Below, in pieces: positions 1 through 10,806 of a stretch of DNA of 64,000 nucleotides (positions are counted from its first letter, which is position 1; every line of letters begins with the position of its first letter). The DNA lies in the NCBI RefSeq assembly GCF_020166435.1, contig NZ_JAINZP010000016.1:22410-86409 (forward strand), written 5' to 3'. The notes under the pieces are model-generated. The model did no database searches, was not told the DNA's origin, and was given only the letters and a program-made list of their open reading frames with translations. The position numbers were made by a program, and so were the translations under genes. This stretch comes from Pectobacterium versatile (GTDB lineage: Bacteria > Pseudomonadota > Gammaproteobacteria > Enterobacterales > Enterobacteriaceae).

Positions 1-850
1 GGCTGTCGGCGTGAGGAATGGGCTGCACGATGTAGCTGTAGTCGCCGCGTGAACCGGGAATGATGACTGGGCCGCAATCGGCAGGTGTCGCACCTTTGCG
101 GTGCAGCCAGCCGGAAATGCCTTCAATAGTTGCCGGTGTTACCAGATTGTGGTTCACGTCCAGCGCGGCCTCTCCTTGCGTATGCCACCGCTCCAACATT
201 CGTTGAGCGATCAGCCGCCGATTATTGGTAGCAAATGTTAGCGCGAACTGATGCTGCTCCAGATAGGCTTCAGCAGCGGGCGTGTTGGCTTCAAGACCAT
301 GATGGCCGAATTCCCGCACATGAGCCTCCAGTATGGATTGCCCTAATCCGCGCGAGCCGCTATGGACAAGCAACAGCAACTGCTTCGGATCAATATGCAG
401 AGCGTGCAGCGTATCTGGCTGATAAATCTCATCAAGCAGCTGCAATTCTGCAAAATGATTACCACCGCCGATAGTGCCCAACGAATAGCGGAAATCGGCC
501 AAGGCCGGTGGAATATCGATATCGTCTTCCAGTGGCCCATCAATACTGCCAAGCTGTTTCTCCAGCTTATCCAGAGAAACCTTTTTAGCATTCAGGCCGG
601 TGTGCCATAACGCCATGCCGCAGCCGATATCATTCCCGACCAGTGCTGGGTAGAAACGCTGCTGTGAAAAAAAGGCGGCTCCGATGGGGTAACCACGGCC
701 TGGATGCAAATCTGGCATGCCGGCCACGCGTACCATATTAGGAAGTTGTGATGTAGTTTGAAGTTGTTGGATTGCTTTACCTTCAATCCAAGTGTTTTCC
801 GTCGCGATCACACTGACGCGCGCCGAAATAGAGCGAATAGCATTGCCCAT
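1..850 (-). CDS. RtcB-family RNA ligase (RtcB2-like), 3' part beyond window
   Basis: The frame is open from an ATG at 850 down to base 1 with no stop, so the C-terminus lies outside the window (283 codons seen). The translation has RtcB hallmarks: a GMPDLHPGRGYPIGAA segment, a VGNDIGCGMALWH metal-binding segment, GTIGGGNHFAELQ and HSGSRGLGQ, and finally a NHNLV block. RtcB enzymes join RNA 3'-phosphate to 5'-OH ends using GTP and Mn2+. The start MGNAIRSISARV and the compact N-terminus resemble the RtcB2 subgroup, which often sits with the release factor PrfH; that partner would be off the window edge, so the subgroup is an inference. A short SD-preceded ORF and an ERIC element lie upstream. 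Confidence 0.85.
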   Translation of the reverse strand, partial: MGNAIRSISARVSVIATENTWIEGKAIQQLQTTSQLPNMVRVAGMPDLHPGRGYPIGAAFFSQQRFYPALVGNDIGCGMALWHTGLNAKKVSLDKLEKQLGSIDGPLEDDIDIPPALADFRYSLGTIGGGNHFAELQLLDEIYQPDTLHALHIDPKQLLLLVHSGSRGLGQSILEAHVREFGHHGLEANTPAAEAYLEQHQFALTFATNNRRLIAQRMLERWHTQGEAALDVNHNLVTPATIEGISGWLHRKGATPADCGPVIIPGSRGDYSYIVQPIPHADS

Positions 851-935
851 AGATCATCCTGCTGATCAATTTAAAAATAGGGTAAGGCAGGCTACAGCTG
901 GGGGGGATAACGCAAAACGGAAAAGAATGCGGTAA

Positions 936-980
936 TTAGTCCCGAGATGTCCTGCAAAGAATCAGAATAAGTGTTGTCAT
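936..980 (-). CDS. possible 14-residue leader peptide upstream of rtcB-like gene
   Basis: On the minus strand a perfect AAGGAG (989-994) lies 8 nt before an ATG at 980. The reading frame gives MTTLILILCRTSRD and a TAA stop, ending 85 nt before the RtcB start. The spacing and hydrophobic start fit a leader peptide or tiny membrane peptide. No homologue is recognised and such a short ORF can occur by chance. Confidence 0.35.
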   Translation of the reverse strand: MTTLILILCRTSRD

Positions 981-1076
981 GATGTTGTCTCCTTTGTCAG
1001 TTGAGGGATGATGAAAAATCGTCGGCATAATACTCAAGTGACGGCCATCACGCAATAGCCGTGACGCAATCTCTGT

Positions 1077-1202
1077 TATACCCGTCATACTTCAAGCCAC
1101 AGGTGTGTTGGCTGCGCTTAGGCACCCGAATCACTTACTTGAGTAAGCTTATCGGGATGCCTTCTCTTGCCGCCTGCCTGCAACTCGAATTATTTAGGAT
1201 AT
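1077..1202. repeat. ERIC element
   Basis: About 126 bp bounded by TATACCCGTCATACTTCAAG and the complementary end CTCGAATTATTTAGG. The central inverted repeat CCCGAATCACTTACTTGAGTAAG(C) is typical of enterobacterial repetitive intergenic consensus elements. It lies between the RtcB-like gene and the chemoreceptor. Confidence 0.85.
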
Positions 1203-1211
1203 GTGTGAGTT

Positions 1212-3152
1212 TTAAATACGGAAGACGCTGACCAACTCGCTGAGGTGGTGGCCTTTCTGGCGCAGGCTCTGCGCGGTGTCTTCCGAATTGTTGACCAGAA
1301 TGGCGTTTTCCTGTGTTGCCTGACCAATCTGTACAATCGCGATGTTCACCTGGCTGATACCCGCGGACTGCTCGCGTGAGGCGATATCGATATCGTTCAC
1401 GATGGTACTGACCTGCAAGATACGGTTACGCAAGTCGTCCATGACCGCCTGCGTTTTTTCTGAGAAATGATAACCCGCTTCGATTTTCTCCAGTGATTCA
1501 TCAATCAGGGTTTCAATCTCTTTCACGGCGGTAGAACTGCGCTGTGCCAGTGCCCGTACTTCGGCAGCAACTACGGCGAAGCCTCTGCCATGTTCGCCTG
1601 CTCGAGCGGCTTCTACCGCAGCATTCAATGCCAGAATATTGGTCTGGAAAGCGATAGATTCGATTACCGTCGTGATATCGGCAATCCGCTGGGATGAGTT
1701 TTTGATATCGCTCATCGTCGAAACGGAGTCGGTGACGGTCTGGCTGCCGTTTCGTGCTGCTACGGCGCTCTGCTCTGCAAGATCTTTGGCGGCGGAGACG
1801 TTATCGGCGTTCTGCTTCACGCTGGCGGAGAGTTGCTCCATGCTGGCAGACGTCTCTTCGACGCTACTGGCCTGACGGGCAATCTGCTCGCTGATGTTTT
1901 CGCTATCGGCAGCCAGCGCATCGGTGCTGGCACTGATTTCTTCGGATGAATTTCTCACTTGCGATACGATGGTCGTTAGCCCTTGTCCAATGCCGTTAAT
2001 GGCATCGATCAGGCGGCCAACTTCATCATAACGGTTGCTTGAGAGCGTTGCTGTCAGGTTACCGGCAGAAAACTGTTCCGCCACTTTGACGATTTCAACC
2101 AGCGGCTGGCTCAGCCATTTGCGCGTCAGTACGACAAAGAATCCTGCGAAGAGCAGAACCAGAATAATCCCCCCGCCTAAAAACAGGTTACGGGTGTGAT
2201 TAACCTCTGCCATTAGGCTTTCTTTGCTCACTGCGCCTGCAACAATCCAGTTCCACTGCGGGATACTGCGGTACACCATGATTCGGGTTCTTTCTTCGCC
2301 CGTCATCGTGTTGTTGTCGTATTCGATCGTACCATTACCGGTTGCCAGCACGTTCTCTAGCGCACCTTCTGACCAATCAGGGCGCTGATTGGCATTGCTT
2401 TGGTGGTAAAGATAGTTACCCGCATCCTTTCCTTTTTTCGTGCTAAGGACAAAGAAATGGCCAGTTTCACCGATTTTCTTGTTCAGAATAGTTTGTTGCA
2501 TCTCGGTAAATTGCTTCGTGATGTCGACACCGACGAACAGAATACCGATCACCTTGTTTTCACTATCGCGTATCGGTTGATACTGCGTGATGTACTGTTT
2601 GCCGAACAGCGTGGCTAACCCACTGTAGGTGTCACCTTTCATCACGGGCGCATAGGCTGGGCTTTCACGATCGAGCTTGGTGCCCATCGCACGCGATCCA
2701 TCTTCTTTTTTCAGTGAAGTGGTGATGCGCGTAAAATCCTCGCCATCGCGGACAAAAATCGTTGAGATCGCGTGGGTACGGCTTAGAAAGTCGTCCGGCA
2801 CTTCGGTGTTGAGGTTCAATACCGTATCGCCAGCCTTAAGCGTTGGGTGAGAGGTGCTGCCGAAAGGCGTGCGGTTAACGGTATCCAGTGAAAACCGCGT
2901 TGGCAGAAAGCTTGCCAGCAGCCGCGTATAGTTGCTGACCTCGGCTTGTAGGCTGGCATCGTACATGTTGATCATGTCGGTAACGCCATTGACCTGGCTT
3001 TGCATGTCATTGAGAATCAGGGCTTTGAGCTGATTGCCTGCTGAGCGGGTGAGGGATAGGGTAAATGCAATGAAGAGTATCGCCACGCTCAATGAAGCGA
3101 TGACTGATAACTTGATACCCAGGCCCCAGTGTTTAAAGGAAAGTCCCAACAT
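1212..3152 (-). CDS. methyl-accepting chemotaxis protein with Cache-type sensor
   Basis: A 646-residue transmembrane chemoreceptor. An N-terminal membrane segment (about 12-34) is followed by a long periplasmic region (about 35-320) with the feel of a single/double Cache domain, including a [18 protein letters not shown] stretch and a [10 protein letters not shown] strand. A second membrane segment lies at about 325-345, followed by a HAMP domain ([18 protein letters not shown]). The cytoplasmic tip carries the conserved signalling hairpin [20 protein letters not shown], which contacts CheA/CheW. There is no C-terminal NWETF pentapeptide, so CheR/CheB are not tethered through it. The ligand is unknown; Cache receptors usually bind small organic molecules. 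The upstream region has a candidate FliA promoter and an FNR-like box. Confidence 0.93.
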   Translation of the reverse strand: MLGLSFKHWGLGIKLSVIASLSVAILFIAFTLSLTRSAGNQLKALILNDMQSQVNGVTDMINMYDASLQAEVSNYTRLLASFLPTRFSLDTVNRTPFGSTSHPTLKAGDTVLNLNTEVPDDFLSRTHAISTIFVRDGEDFTRITTSLKKEDGSRAMGTKLDRESPAYAPVMKGDTYSGLATLFGKQYITQYQPIRDSENKVIGILFVGVDITKQFTEMQQTILNKKIGETGHFFVLSTKKGKDAGNYLYHQSNANQRPDWSEGALENVLATGNGTIEYDNNTMTGEERTRIMVYRSIPQWNWIVAGAVSKESLMAEVNHTRNLFLGGGIILVLLFAGFFVVLTRKWLSQPLVEIVKVAEQFSAGNLTATLSSNRYDEVGRLIDAINGIGQGLTTIVSQVRNSSEEISASTDALAADSENISEQIARQASSVEETSASMEQLSASVKQNADNVSAAKDLAEQSAVAARNGSQTVTDSVSTMSDIKNSSQRIADITTVIESIAFQTNILALNAAVEAARAGEHGRGFAVVAAEVRALAQRSSTAVKEIETLIDESLEKIEAGYHFSEKTQAVMDDLRNRILQVSTIVNDIDIASREQSAGISQVNIAIVQIGQATQENAILVNNSEDTAQSLRQKGHHLSELVSVFRI

Positions 3153-3205
3153 ACGTGTGTCTCTTATAATAAAAAAGGTTATTTTTTAGTCTTGCTTCAC
3201 ATGCG

Positions 3206-3232
3206 TTAACGGCAGTAAATGGAAAAAAATTA
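3206..3232 (-). promoter_or_regulatory. candidate FliA (sigma-28) promoter for the chemoreceptor
   Basis: Read on the minus strand: TAATTTTT, 11 nt, GCCGTTAA, about 54 nt before the ATG. The -10 differs from GCCGATAA by one base and the -35 matches TAAAGTTT poorly. Chemoreceptor genes are usual FliA targets, which supports a weak match. Confidence 0.4.
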
Positions 3233-3262
3233 ATCACGGAGTGTAAACATTCGTTTCAGTTA

Positions 3263-3276
3263 TTGATCTGGATCAA
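3263..3276. promoter_or_regulatory. FNR-type box
   Basis: TTGATCTGGATCAA fits the FNR consensus TTGAT-N4-ATCAA with both half sites perfect. It lies between the divergent chemoreceptor (start 3152) and esterase gene (start 3448), 110 bp and 171 bp away. Which gene it serves cannot be told from the sequence. Confidence 0.6.
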
Positions 3277-3447
3277 TGTGATTTTTTTATTTACGTAAAT
3301 ACACCAATTAAACCCGAACGGAATCAAGGACGACACGGAGATAAGAAAGTGGCTGTGAGTGGGGTTATCGTAAAAGGTCGTCCCCTGTCTGCTAAATACG
3401 ATTTCGCTACATAAAAATAGGCTGACAGAACGGAAAACGAGGGAAAT

Positions 3448-4200
3448 ATGGTCGAAATGTCACTGGATAAACTCGGTAGCGGTATTGAAACGATTCACGC
3501 GGTACCTGCGGGAAAGAGAGATCAGCCCCTCCCGACGATTTTCTTCTTTCATGGTTACTCCTCATCAAAAGAGGTGTATTCGTATTTTGGCTATGCGTTG
3601 GCTCAGGCTGGGTTTCGGGTGATTTTGGCCGATGCGGCCATGCACGGCGCGCGTTATAACGGGGATGAAGCGCAGAGATTGCGCCATTTCTGGGATATCC
3701 TGCAATCGAATATTGAAGAACTTCCCAATTATGTCGCGGACTATCGGCAGCGTGGCCTGATCGACGGGGCACGGATTGGCGTTTGTGGTGCGTCGCTCGG
3801 TGGAATGAGTGCGCTTGGGTGTATGGCGCGTTATCCCTGGATTAGCGCGGTGGCGGCGTTTATGGGATCGGGCTATTTCTCTACGCTATCGCCAGCGCTA
3901 TTTCCTCCGGTTCCAGCCGATCGCGAGGAAAATCAGGCGGTGTTACAGGCGTTAGCGACCAAACTGGCTGATTATGATGTCACCACGCGTCTGGATGCGC
4001 TGTCCGATCGGCCGCTGCTGATGTGGCACGGTGAAGCGGATGATGTTGTGCCAGCGGCAGAAAGCACACGCCTCTATCAGGCATTACAGGCACGCGATAA
4101 GCTGTCCAATCTGACGTATTTGACCGAACCGGGCGTAGGCCATCGCATTACGCCAACGGCGCTGCAGGCGGGTGCTGATTTCTTCCGGCGGACGCTGTAA
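3448..4200 (+). CDS. yjfP: alpha/beta-hydrolase esterase YjfP-like
   Basis: A 250-residue cytoplasmic alpha/beta hydrolase, the same length as E. coli YjfP, a carboxylesterase active on short acyl esters. The oxyanion segment FFFHGYSSSKE lies near residue 35. The nucleophile elbow is GASLGG with Ser116. The probable acid is in GEADDVVP near 198 and the catalytic His is in GVGHR near 232. The start at 3448 has a GAGGGA ribosome site. In E. coli yjfP likewise lies a few genes from rpsF, so gene order supports the name. The physiological substrate is unknown. Confidence 0.85.
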   Translation: MVEMSLDKLGSGIETIHAVPAGKRDQPLPTIFFFHGYSSSKEVYSYFGYALAQAGFRVILADAAMHGARYNGDEAQRLRHFWDILQSNIEELPNYVADYRQRGLIDGARIGVCGASLGGMSALGCMARYPWISAVAAFMGSGYFSTLSPALFPPVPADREENQAVLQALATKLADYDVTTRLDALSDRPLLMWHGEADDVVPAAESTRLYQALQARDKLSNLTYLTEPGVGHRITPTALQAGADFFRRTL

Positions 4201-4253
4201 TTCTGGCCCGGCTGTTTAAATATCGCCACGCAGAAAACTCCTGTGTTTCTTCC

Positions 4254-4282
4254 TTGTGTTCTTTAATGTCGGGCACTATACT
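4254..4282 (+). promoter_or_regulatory. sigma-70 promoter of the rpsF operon
   Basis: TTGTGT (4254-4259), 17-nt spacer and TATACT (4277-4282) give a good sigma-70 promoter. The predicted start near 4290 leaves a roughly 90-nt leader before rpsF. Confidence 0.6.
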
Positions 4283-4294
4283 TACGCGTCATTT

Positions 4295-4774
<480 letters not shown>

Positions 4775-4779
4775 TTGTT

Positions 4780-5332
<553 letters not shown>

Positions 5333-5373
5333 TCGGCCACTGTCCATTAACGAGACTTTGAGAGGATAAAGTA

Positions 5374-5826
5374 ATGCAAGTTATTCTGCTTGATAAAGTA
5401 GCAAACCTGGGCAGCCTGGGTGATCAGGTAAACGTTAAAGCGGGCTATGCTCGTAACTTCCTGGTTCCACAGGGCAAAGCTGTCCCAGCAACCAAGAAAA
5501 ACGTTGAGTTCTTCGAAGCACGCCGTGCTGAACTGGAAGCCAAACTGGCTGACGTTCTGGCTGCTGCTGAAGCTCGCGCTGCTAAGATCAAAGAACTGGG
5601 TAGCGTTACCATCGCGTCTAAAGCAGGCGACGAAGGTAAACTGTTCGGTTCCATCGGTACTCGCGATATCGCTGATGCGGTAACGGCTGCTGGTGTTGAT
5701 ATTGCTAAGAGCGAAGTTCGCCTGCCGAACGGCGTTCTGCGTACTGTGGGTGAGCACGAAGTGAGCTTCCAGGTACACAGCGATGTCTTTGCTGAACTGA
5801 ATGTCGTTGTTGTTGCTGGAGCGTAA
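5374..5826 (+). CDS. rplI: 50S ribosomal protein L9
   Basis: A 150-residue L9, nearly the usual 149. The N-terminal RNA-binding domain has [19 protein letters not shown] and [14 protein letters not shown] connecting helix and the C-terminal domain (ending [17 protein letters not shown]) follow. L9 sits at the base of the L1 stalk and affects frame maintenance. It is the last gene of the operon and is followed by an intrinsic terminator. The strongly biased codon use is typical of highly expressed genes. Confidence 0.98.
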   Translation: MQVILLDKVANLGSLGDQVNVKAGYARNFLVPQGKAVPATKKNVEFFEARRAELEAKLADVLAAAEARAAKIKELGSVTIASKAGDEGKLFGSIGTRDIADAVTAAGVDIAKSEVRLPNGVLRTVGEHEVSFQVHSDVFAELNVVVVAGA

Positions 5827-5866
5827 TTCACGTTTATCGTTGAATTAACACTTTAGTTAACATGTG

Positions 5867-5893
5867 AAACGCTGGCCTTGTGCCAGCGTTTTG
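5867..5893 (+). terminator. rpsF-operon terminator
   Basis: AACGCTGGC-CTTG-TGCCAGCGTTTT forms a GC-rich hairpin followed by T residues 41 nt after rplI. Confidence 0.85.
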
Positions 5894-5927
5894 CATTTTA
5901 GGGATCGGGAAATGATCTATCATTGCC

Positions 5928-6054
5928 TATACCCTAAATAATTCGAGTTGCGTGAAGGCGGCAACTGAACGAATCCCCAGGAACTTACTCAGGTAAGTGA
6001 CTGGGGTGAGTAAGGGCGGCCAACGCACAAGCAGCTTGAAGTATGACGGGTATA
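5928..6054. repeat. ERIC element
   Basis: A 127-bp copy close to consensus: TATACCCTAAATAATTCGAG at one end, AAGTATGACGGGTATA at the other, and a core CCCCAGGAACTTACTCAGG / GTAAGTGACTGGGG matching the ERIC core palindrome. It lies just before the DUF488 gene and makes that frame look longer upstream than it is. Confidence 0.92.
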
Positions 6055-6080
6055 TACCTAAAAATGAGGCCGGAGGCTGC

Positions 6081-6443
6081 ATGTCTGACTTGATTCATCT
6101 CACCCGCGTTTATGATGCGCACGCGCCTTTTTCTTCCCCCACTTTTCTGATTGATCGTCTGTGGCCGCGCGGCATCAGCAAAGCGCGTCTGGAGGGCGTT
6201 GAGTGGTTTAAAGACATCGCGCCGAGCAGCGAGTTGCGGAAATGGTTTCACGCCGAGCCTGAACGCTGGGCGGAATTTGTGGATTATTATCGTAATGAGT
6301 TAACGCAGGGTACGGCGTGCGACAGGCTGCTAGCGTTACTTGAGCAGAAGCAGGCAATCACGCTGCTTTATGGCAGTAAAGATGCGCACCACAACCATGC
6401 TATCGTCCTGCGCGATTTTCTCTTGGAAAGGCTGTCCCGTTAG
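6081..6443 (+). CDS. DUF488 family protein (YeaO-like)
   Basis: A 120-residue small protein of the DUF488/YeaO family. Conserved features are RVYDAHAP at the start, LIDRLWPRGISKARL, the ELRKWFHAEPERW segment, LLYGSKDAHHNHAIVL and a short C-terminal helix. The family's function is unknown. The ATG at 6081 is chosen because it has a GGAGG site; the frame extends upstream only through the ERIC repeat. It is convergent with ytfB and overlaps it by 4 nt. Confidence 0.85.
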   Translation: MSDLIHLTRVYDAHAPFSSPTFLIDRLWPRGISKARLEGVEWFKDIAPSSELRKWFHAEPERWAEFVDYYRNELTQGTACDRLLALLEQKQAITLLYGSKDAHHNHAIVLRDFLLERLSR

Positions 6444-7153
6444 CGAGTGCGAGTAAAAGCACCGTCTGCACCGCGGGTGAACCGAATCGTCTGGTTCGCC
6501 GTGGTTTCGATTTCCAGCTCTGCGACCATACCTTGCGCATTCAGCTGTAATTTAACTGCCTGACCCGCCCGTAAATTGCTGAGCGGTTTATCCCTGCCTT
6601 CCACCTGAGCCATCGCGAACACATCGCTGACTGGCAGATTATTATCGCGAAAAAGCTGGGCCAGTGTTTGCCCCGAGGCGATCTCATACTGTCGCCACGG
6701 TGCTGATGACGACGTTGGAGGCTCGGTAGCCGCAGGCTGCTGCTGGGGTATGGAAGGCTGGCTTTCAATAATCACGGCCTGCATCGCAGCCTGATTATCT
6801 GCCTGCGTAAGAGGGACGGGCGTGGTACGGGCAGGCTGCGGATGTTGCGCGCTGTAAGGCCAGAGCAACACGATGAGCAGCAGTGCGATAGCGATTAAAA
6901 TCCAGCGGCGATGGAGGAATGGCAAGGGTTCCATCCAGTGATAGCCGTCGGGCAGATGCCAGACTTTTTGCAGTATGGCACCAAGACGCTCGCGCAGGGA
7001 AGGAGAGGGCAACCGTTCCTGCTCTTCGAGTTCCCCGTCGTTTTCTACGGCTACAGCATGTGAGGGCTGCCGCTGGATGATTCGCTGGCAGAAGCGTACT
7101 AGCGTTTGATAATCCCAGGTGGTTTTCCGCTTCCTGGGCGCAATTCTGCCCAT
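6440..7153 (-). CDS. ytfB: OapA/LysM-like cell-division-associated protein YtfB
   Basis: A 237-residue bitopic membrane protein. A cytoplasmic N-terminus (about 1-85) contains the WHLPDGYHWMEPLPFLHRRW block that aligns with E. coli YtfB. One membrane helix (about 87-103) follows, then a proline- and glutamine-rich linker, and a C-terminal OapA/LysM-like domain (IASGQTLAQLFRDNNLP, MAQVEGRDKPLSNLRAGQ) that would bind septal glycans in the periplasm. E. coli YtfB affects division. The N-terminus is about 25 residues longer than in E. coli. Gene order rplI-ytfB-fklB matches E. coli. Confidence 0.88.
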   Translation of the reverse strand: MGRIAPRKRKTTWDYQTLVRFCQRIIQRQPSHAVAVENDGELEEQERLPSPSLRERLGAILQKVWHLPDGYHWMEPLPFLHRRWILIAIALLLIVLLWPYSAQHPQPARTTPVPLTQADNQAAMQAVIIESQPSIPQQQPAATEPPTSSSAPWRQYEIASGQTLAQLFRDNNLPVSDVFAMAQVEGRDKPLSNLRAGQAVKLQLNAQGMVAELEIETTANQTIRFTRGADGAFTRTR

Positions 7154-7545
7154 GGTGACCTCTCTTACTACAATTCAGTATAAAAACAATCAGTATAAAA
7201 ACAGCATCATATAAAAATGATGTCATTAACAACGCTATGCCAGTAACCAAACAAACTTGCCAGTAACTAAGCTACATCACTAGCCAGACGGCGTCGGCAT
7301 AAAAACAGTATCAGGATGATAACGCAATCCAGTATACCGATAACCCGCATGGGCTGACCAGTTAACGCGTTGATGATTAAGGCAACCAGTGTGATAGAAA
7401 CATCAGAACTACCAGTATAGGCCAGCTTCCCAGAATGGCTTGGCTGGCGTGCAGTTAACGTGATTACCTGCACACAGGATTTTACCCCAATCCCCGTCAC
7501 TGTTATGCTGCACTTTCAGTTTTTTACAGATTAAAAGGAACATCC
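7154..7545. other. intergenic region between divergent ytfB and fklB
   Basis: This 392-bp AT-rich stretch must hold both promoters. It contains short direct repeats: CAGTATAAAAACA twice near 7177-7205 and GCCAGTAAC twice near 7240-7265. No convincing gene is seen; a minus-strand frame at 7267-7500 lacks homology and a ribosome site. Confidence 0.5.
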
Positions 7546-8166
7546 ATGACAACTCCTTCTTTTGATAGCGTCGAAGCGCAGGCAAGTTACGGCATCGGCT
7601 TACAGGTTGGTCAACAGTTACAGGAATCAGGTCTTGAAGGTCTGATCCCAGAAGCTCTGCTTGCTGGTTTACGTGACGCGCTGGAAGGTAATGCGCCTGC
7701 GGTGCCTGTGGATGTGGTTCATCGTGCGCTGCGTGAAATTCACGAACGTGCTGATGCAGTACGTCGCGATCGCCAACAGGTGCTGGCGGTAGAAGGTCAG
7801 CAGTTCTTGGCCGAAAACGCGCAGAAAGAAGGTGTGAACAGCACGGAATCTGGTCTGCAATTCCGCGTGTTGACGCAGGGTGAAGGTTCGATCCCGGCTC
7901 GTCAGGATCGCGTACGTGTGCATTACACTGGTCGTCTGATTGACGGCAGCGTGTTCGACAGCTCTGTCCAGCGTGGTGAACCTGCTGAATTCCCAGTAAG
8001 CGGCGTGATTCCAGGCTGGATTGAGGCGTTGACGCTGATGCCAGTCGGTTCCAAGTGGGAACTCTATATTCCGCACAATCTGGCGTATGGTGAACGTGGC
8101 GCGGGTGCTTCTATTCCGCCGTTCAGCGCGCTGATTTTTGAAGTGGAACTGCTGGAAATTCTGTAA
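7546..8166 (+). CDS. fklB: FKBP-type peptidyl-prolyl cis-trans isomerase FklB (FKBP22)
   Basis: A 206-residue protein like E. coli FklB. An N-terminal dimerisation domain (about 1-95; start [20 protein letters not shown]) joins a C-terminal FKBP domain (about 100-206) with [28 protein letters not shown] and [13 protein letters not shown]. It catalyses proline isomerisation in folding. There is no signal peptide, so it is cytoplasmic. A strong AAAAGGAA ribosome site precedes the ATG. It ends at a long-stem terminator. Confidence 0.96.
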   Translation: MTTPSFDSVEAQASYGIGLQVGQQLQESGLEGLIPEALLAGLRDALEGNAPAVPVDVVHRALREIHERADAVRRDRQQVLAVEGQQFLAENAQKEGVNSTESGLQFRVLTQGEGSIPARQDRVRVHYTGRLIDGSVFDSSVQRGEPAEFPVSGVIPGWIEALTLMPVGSKWELYIPHNLAYGERGAGASIPPFSALIFEVELLEIL

Positions 8167-8173
8167 TCTCCAG

Positions 8174-8210
8174 AAACAAGAAAGGCGCTCACTGAGCGCC
8201 TTTCTTGTTT
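8174..8210. terminator. fklB terminator, probably bidirectional
   Basis: AAACAAGAAAGGCGCTC-ACT-GAGCGCCTTTCTTGTTT is a 17-bp perfect stem with an A/T-rich foot. It lies between convergent fklB and ytfE and can serve both. Confidence 0.9.
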
Positions 8211-8268
8211 TTACTGAATGGTTTTTACTTAATTGTTTTTAATTACTTTATTTTTTATTGAAACGACA

Positions 8269-8934
8269 TTACTCACCGCGCAGCGCGCGTGGGAACAGCA
8301 AATTGTTTTCCAGATGGATGTGTTCCATCAGATCGGTAATGAACTCGTTGATACCGGAGTACAGCGCACGCCAAGTGTTGCAGGCACCTTCCGGTGGTAC
8401 GACACCGTTGGTCAGCTCTTTGACCACTTCCACATCACGCCCTGCGTCATCGTGCTCATGCTCCATCACGGAAATCGGTGCAGCAGCGTTCGCACCCATT
8501 CCCTGACTAATCATTGGGAAGAGGATGCGTTCTTCTTTCATCATATGCTGAGACAGCTCGTTATAGATGGCGGTCAGCTGGTTTGCGAGGCCGTGCGGGC
8601 AGTCGGCTTTATCGTGATGCACGCGCTCGACTTTTTCCGCCATCAAAATCAGCTCTGGCAGTTGTTCGCGGTGACGATCGTGAAAGCGAGGGATGATGTA
8701 CGCGATAATGTCAGCCAGCGGCGCTTCACGCCAGTCCCGCACGTCAGAAGGCTGCGCGGCCAGTTTTTCTAGCTGTGCTTCCAGCTCGTCGATATTGAGA
8801 TCTTTTTTGCCAGCCGCGCGGCTGAGTGTTTGCTTTCCGCCGCAGCAGAAATCCAGATTGAGTTCACGAAAGAGTTTGGTCGCGCGCGGAATAGCGATAG
8901 CCAACTCACCCAGGGATTGGTCGCGGTATGCCAT
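8269..8934 (-). CDS. ytfE: di-iron protein for repair of iron-sulfur clusters YtfE/RIC
   Basis: A 221-residue protein aligning along its whole length with E. coli YtfE. An N-terminal ScdA_N domain has the CCGGKQT motif (Cys30, Cys31). A hemerythrin-like domain carries [33 protein letters not shown] and [14 protein letters not shown], which supply the His/Glu ligands of the di-iron site. YtfE helps restore Fe-S clusters damaged by nitric oxide or peroxide. The start at 8934 (MAYRDQSL) is preferred to a frame opening at 8949. The NsrR operator upstream predicts induction by nitric oxide, as in E. coli. Confidence 0.96.
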   Translation of the reverse strand: MAYRDQSLGELAIAIPRATKLFRELNLDFCCGGKQTLSRAAGKKDLNIDELEAQLEKLAAQPSDVRDWREAPLADIIAYIIPRFHDRHREQLPELILMAEKVERVHHDKADCPHGLANQLTAIYNELSQHMMKEERILFPMISQGMGANAAAPISVMEHEHDDAGRDVEVVKELTNGVVPPEGACNTWRALYSGINEFITDLMEHIHLENNLLFPRALRGE

Positions 8935-8963
8935 GATGTTGCCTCTCAACGACTGCAGTTTGT

Positions 8964-8986
8964 AAATTGCATTTTAAATGCATCTT
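8964..8986. promoter_or_regulatory. NsrR operator of ytfE
   Basis: AAATTGCATTTTAAATGCATCTT is a near-perfect inverted repeat matching the known NsrR box (AAGATGCATTT half site). It lies about 30 bp before the ytfE start. NsrR is the nitric-oxide-sensing repressor. Confidence 0.85.
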
Positions 8987-9235
8987 TAAGCGTTGAATAT
9001 ACCGCTTACGAGGTAGGCGGTAAAAAGTATGCTGTTCTACTGCACGGTATTGCGGGTCTCAAGTGACTGCGTGATGGTGTGTGTAAGAGCGCGGGAGGCA
9101 ATACCATCTCAAAATGAGTGAGAAGCGCGAGGCGGCGTTCACTTGCTCCAGCACCTGCGCGAGTGCGGCTGGTGAACATACCTGTTCTCAGAGTATCTCG
9201 TTTTCATTCGCCCCTAGCGCGGTAGGAAGCTGTGT
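8987..9235. other. intergenic region between ytfE and the ipdC pseudogene
   Basis: Holds the ytfE promoter side and then about 200 bp in which no gene or clear signal is seen. It probably includes eroded sequence that once followed ipdC. Confidence 0.4.
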
Positions 9236-10330
<1,095 letters not shown>

Positions 10331-10753
10331 ATGTTTAATCCACTCGTCATCAGTGCCCTGTTTGTGGGAATGTTTGCGGTTATGCCAGCACCAGAGGCTA
10401 AAGGTGCCAGCATCGAGCTGATGCCTGGCGTCACGTTGAATATCGGCGAGCGTGACAGACGAGGTAATTACTGGGATGGCTATGACTGGCGCAGCGAGCG
10501 CTGGTGGCAGGAGCACCGGGGTTACCATCGTGGTGAACGTAATCGGCACGGCTACTATTGGGATGGCTGGCGCTGGCGCGATGCCCGTTGGTGGCATGGA
10601 AATCAGCGCGATAGACGTGATTATTACAACCGTCGTTTTGATCCGCCACGCTACGTTGACGAGCGTGGGCCGCGTCGCGGCGAGTGGGGCAGGCGCGGAC
10701 ACGATCGGGGAAATAGTTACTATCGCAATGGGCGAGGATCGTTTCGCGGCTAG
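10331..10753 (+). CDS. DUF2502 periplasmic protein (YpeC-like)
   Basis: A 140-residue exported protein. A signal peptide covers about 1-24 (MFNPLVISALFVGMFAVMPA, cleavage near PEAKGA). A short MPGVTLNIGERD segment as in E. coli YpeC follows, then a long stretch rich in Arg, Trp, Tyr, Gly and Asp with repeated NYWDGYDWRSERWW / YYWDGWRWRDARWW units. YpeC-like proteins are periplasmic and of unknown function. An AAGGAG site precedes the ATG. The C-terminal part is longer and more Arg/Gly-rich than in E. coli. Confidence 0.75.
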   Translation: MFNPLVISALFVGMFAVMPAPEAKGASIELMPGVTLNIGERDRRGNYWDGYDWRSERWWQEHRGYHRGERNRHGYYWDGWRWRDARWWHGNQRDRRDYYNRRFDPPRYVDERGPRRGEWGRRGHDRGNSYYRNGRGSFRG

Positions 10754-10758
10754 CCGTT

Positions 10759-10784
10759 CAGGCTCCTGCCGAAGCAGGAGCCTG
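10759..10784. terminator. hairpin between convergent genes
   Basis: CAGGCTCCTGC-CGAA-GCAGGAGCCTG, an 11-bp perfect stem between the DUF2502 gene and cpdB. It lacks a strong T run on the plus side, so efficiency is uncertain. Confidence 0.6.
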
Positions 10785-10806
10785 TGAATGACATCGCTGT
10801 CAGTCT

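Noticed and set aside
5997..6080. N-terminal extension of the DUF488 frame
   Set aside because: These codons are read through the ERIC repeat; the ATG at 6081 has the ribosome site and fits the family length.
7267..7500. Minus-strand frame of 77 codons before fklB
   Set aside because: No ribosome site, no family resemblance, and it overlaps the expected promoter region.
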